From Plantago elongata (lineage: Eukaryota; Streptophyta; Magnoliopsida; Lamiales; Plantaginaceae): a stretch of 64,000 bases of DNA. A model generated the notes under the pieces. That model ran no database searches and was not told the DNA's origin. It worked only from the letters and a program-made list of their open reading frames with translations. Positions 63,470 to 64,000 of this stretch are shown in pieces. The DNA lies in NCBI GenBank assembly GCA_036897095.1, contig JAYMSP010000102.1, forward strand, positions 1 through 64,000, given 5' to 3'. The translations under genes and the position numbers were made by a program. The first letter of the stretch is position 1. Each line of letters opens with the position of its first letter.

Positions 63470-64000
63470 GTAAGTCGGAGGGTATTGCTGTATCCTTGCA
63501 CTGGATTCATGGACTCTATATAGCTTTGTACATGGTCAGTGTCTGCACTTACATGTGACATCTTATATTTTACTGATTTTTCTACTGAAATCATTCCCGA
63601 CTATTACAAGCTTATGCATGCAGATGAGATGGAATTCCATGATTCAATCATTGATTTGAATCCCTCAAGCACATGTCCACCCACATCAACTTGTCAGCTT
63701 CATAGCACTCACCAAAAGTGGTTGAATACAGCCCACAAGTGAGGGTGAAATTTAAAGAACTGTTAAACTTAAAACTGAAATTCATCCAACTCCTATACTA
63801 GCATGGACTTGTAAGATCAGTTGAAATTTCTTTATGTTTCTCTGATGATAAAGCACCTCATAGTAGTGGACGAACTTTGCACTGCCAGGTCAAAGAAATT
63901 TACTTTTTAGCCATTGTGTTCGGTAGACTGAGGTATTAGTAAAATCAGTTGTACCTGCCCTCATTACGCTTATGCTGAGCATACTGTAAGATGCTAGATA

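Noticed and set aside
63539-63742. Candidate last exon of the branching enzyme
   Set aside because: It does not resemble the C-terminal domain of the family and lacks proper splice borders; the true next exon seems to lie beyond the window.

Overview
The window is nuclear DNA of a flowering plant, most likely a core eudicot. The evidence is many short exons with GT/AG introns, AT-rich intergenic DNA, plant-specific gene families (AWPM-19-like, SRG1-like dioxygenases, an ABCB4/11/21-type transporter, a chloroplast-type class III branching enzyme) and plant transposon families (Stowaway-like and hAT-like MITEs, tRNA-derived SINEs, L1-type LINEs, Copia-like LTR fossils). I cannot fix the species; an asterid is a guess. 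There are no prokaryotic genes, CRISPR arrays or rRNA genes.

Layout. 1-2000: a possible orphan promoter/5' exon and a dead LINE. 2034-14185: two SRG1-like 2-oxoglutarate dioxygenase genes with identical lengths for exons 2-4, placed on either side of a replication protein A 32 kDa gene (7307-12000). 14545-20314 (minus): a complete 12-exon ABCB transporter whose 3' end is triplicated in tandem. 21021-21655: three copies of a ~213 bp repeat. 23343-24579: an acidic, Ser-rich protein of unknown function with a Cys-rich C-terminal tail. 26217-27120 (minus): an AWPM-19-like four-helix membrane protein. 28943-30939 (minus): ribosomal protein eL32. 34586-35915: a processed-looking but exon-2-bounded HSC70 pseudogene. 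36486-40508 (minus): a nine-exon Tweety-like plant membrane protein. 40.6-49.6 kb: a gene-poor stretch of MITEs, SINEs and one old LTR element, with clear nested insertions. 49626 to the window end: a class III starch/glycogen branching enzyme gene whose last exons lie outside.

For each multi-exon gene I checked that the chosen splice sites keep the reading frame. The 2OGD, RPA32, ABCB, unknown-protein, AWPM-19, eL32 and Tweety-like models all close in frame from ATG to stop; the branching enzyme closes in frame for 16 exons (759 codons) up to the window edge.

Most notable: the branching-enzyme homologue keeps the fold but has His and Asn where the GH13 nucleophile Asp and the transition-state Asp should be, so it is probably not an ordinary branching enzyme. 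Other points worth a look are optional in-frame exons in RPA32, an E2F-type site just upstream of it, the 64 bp triplication that copies the ABCB stop codon twice into its own 3' UTR, and insertion-in-insertion events with intact target-site duplications that give relative ages. I did not find a clearly new biological system.
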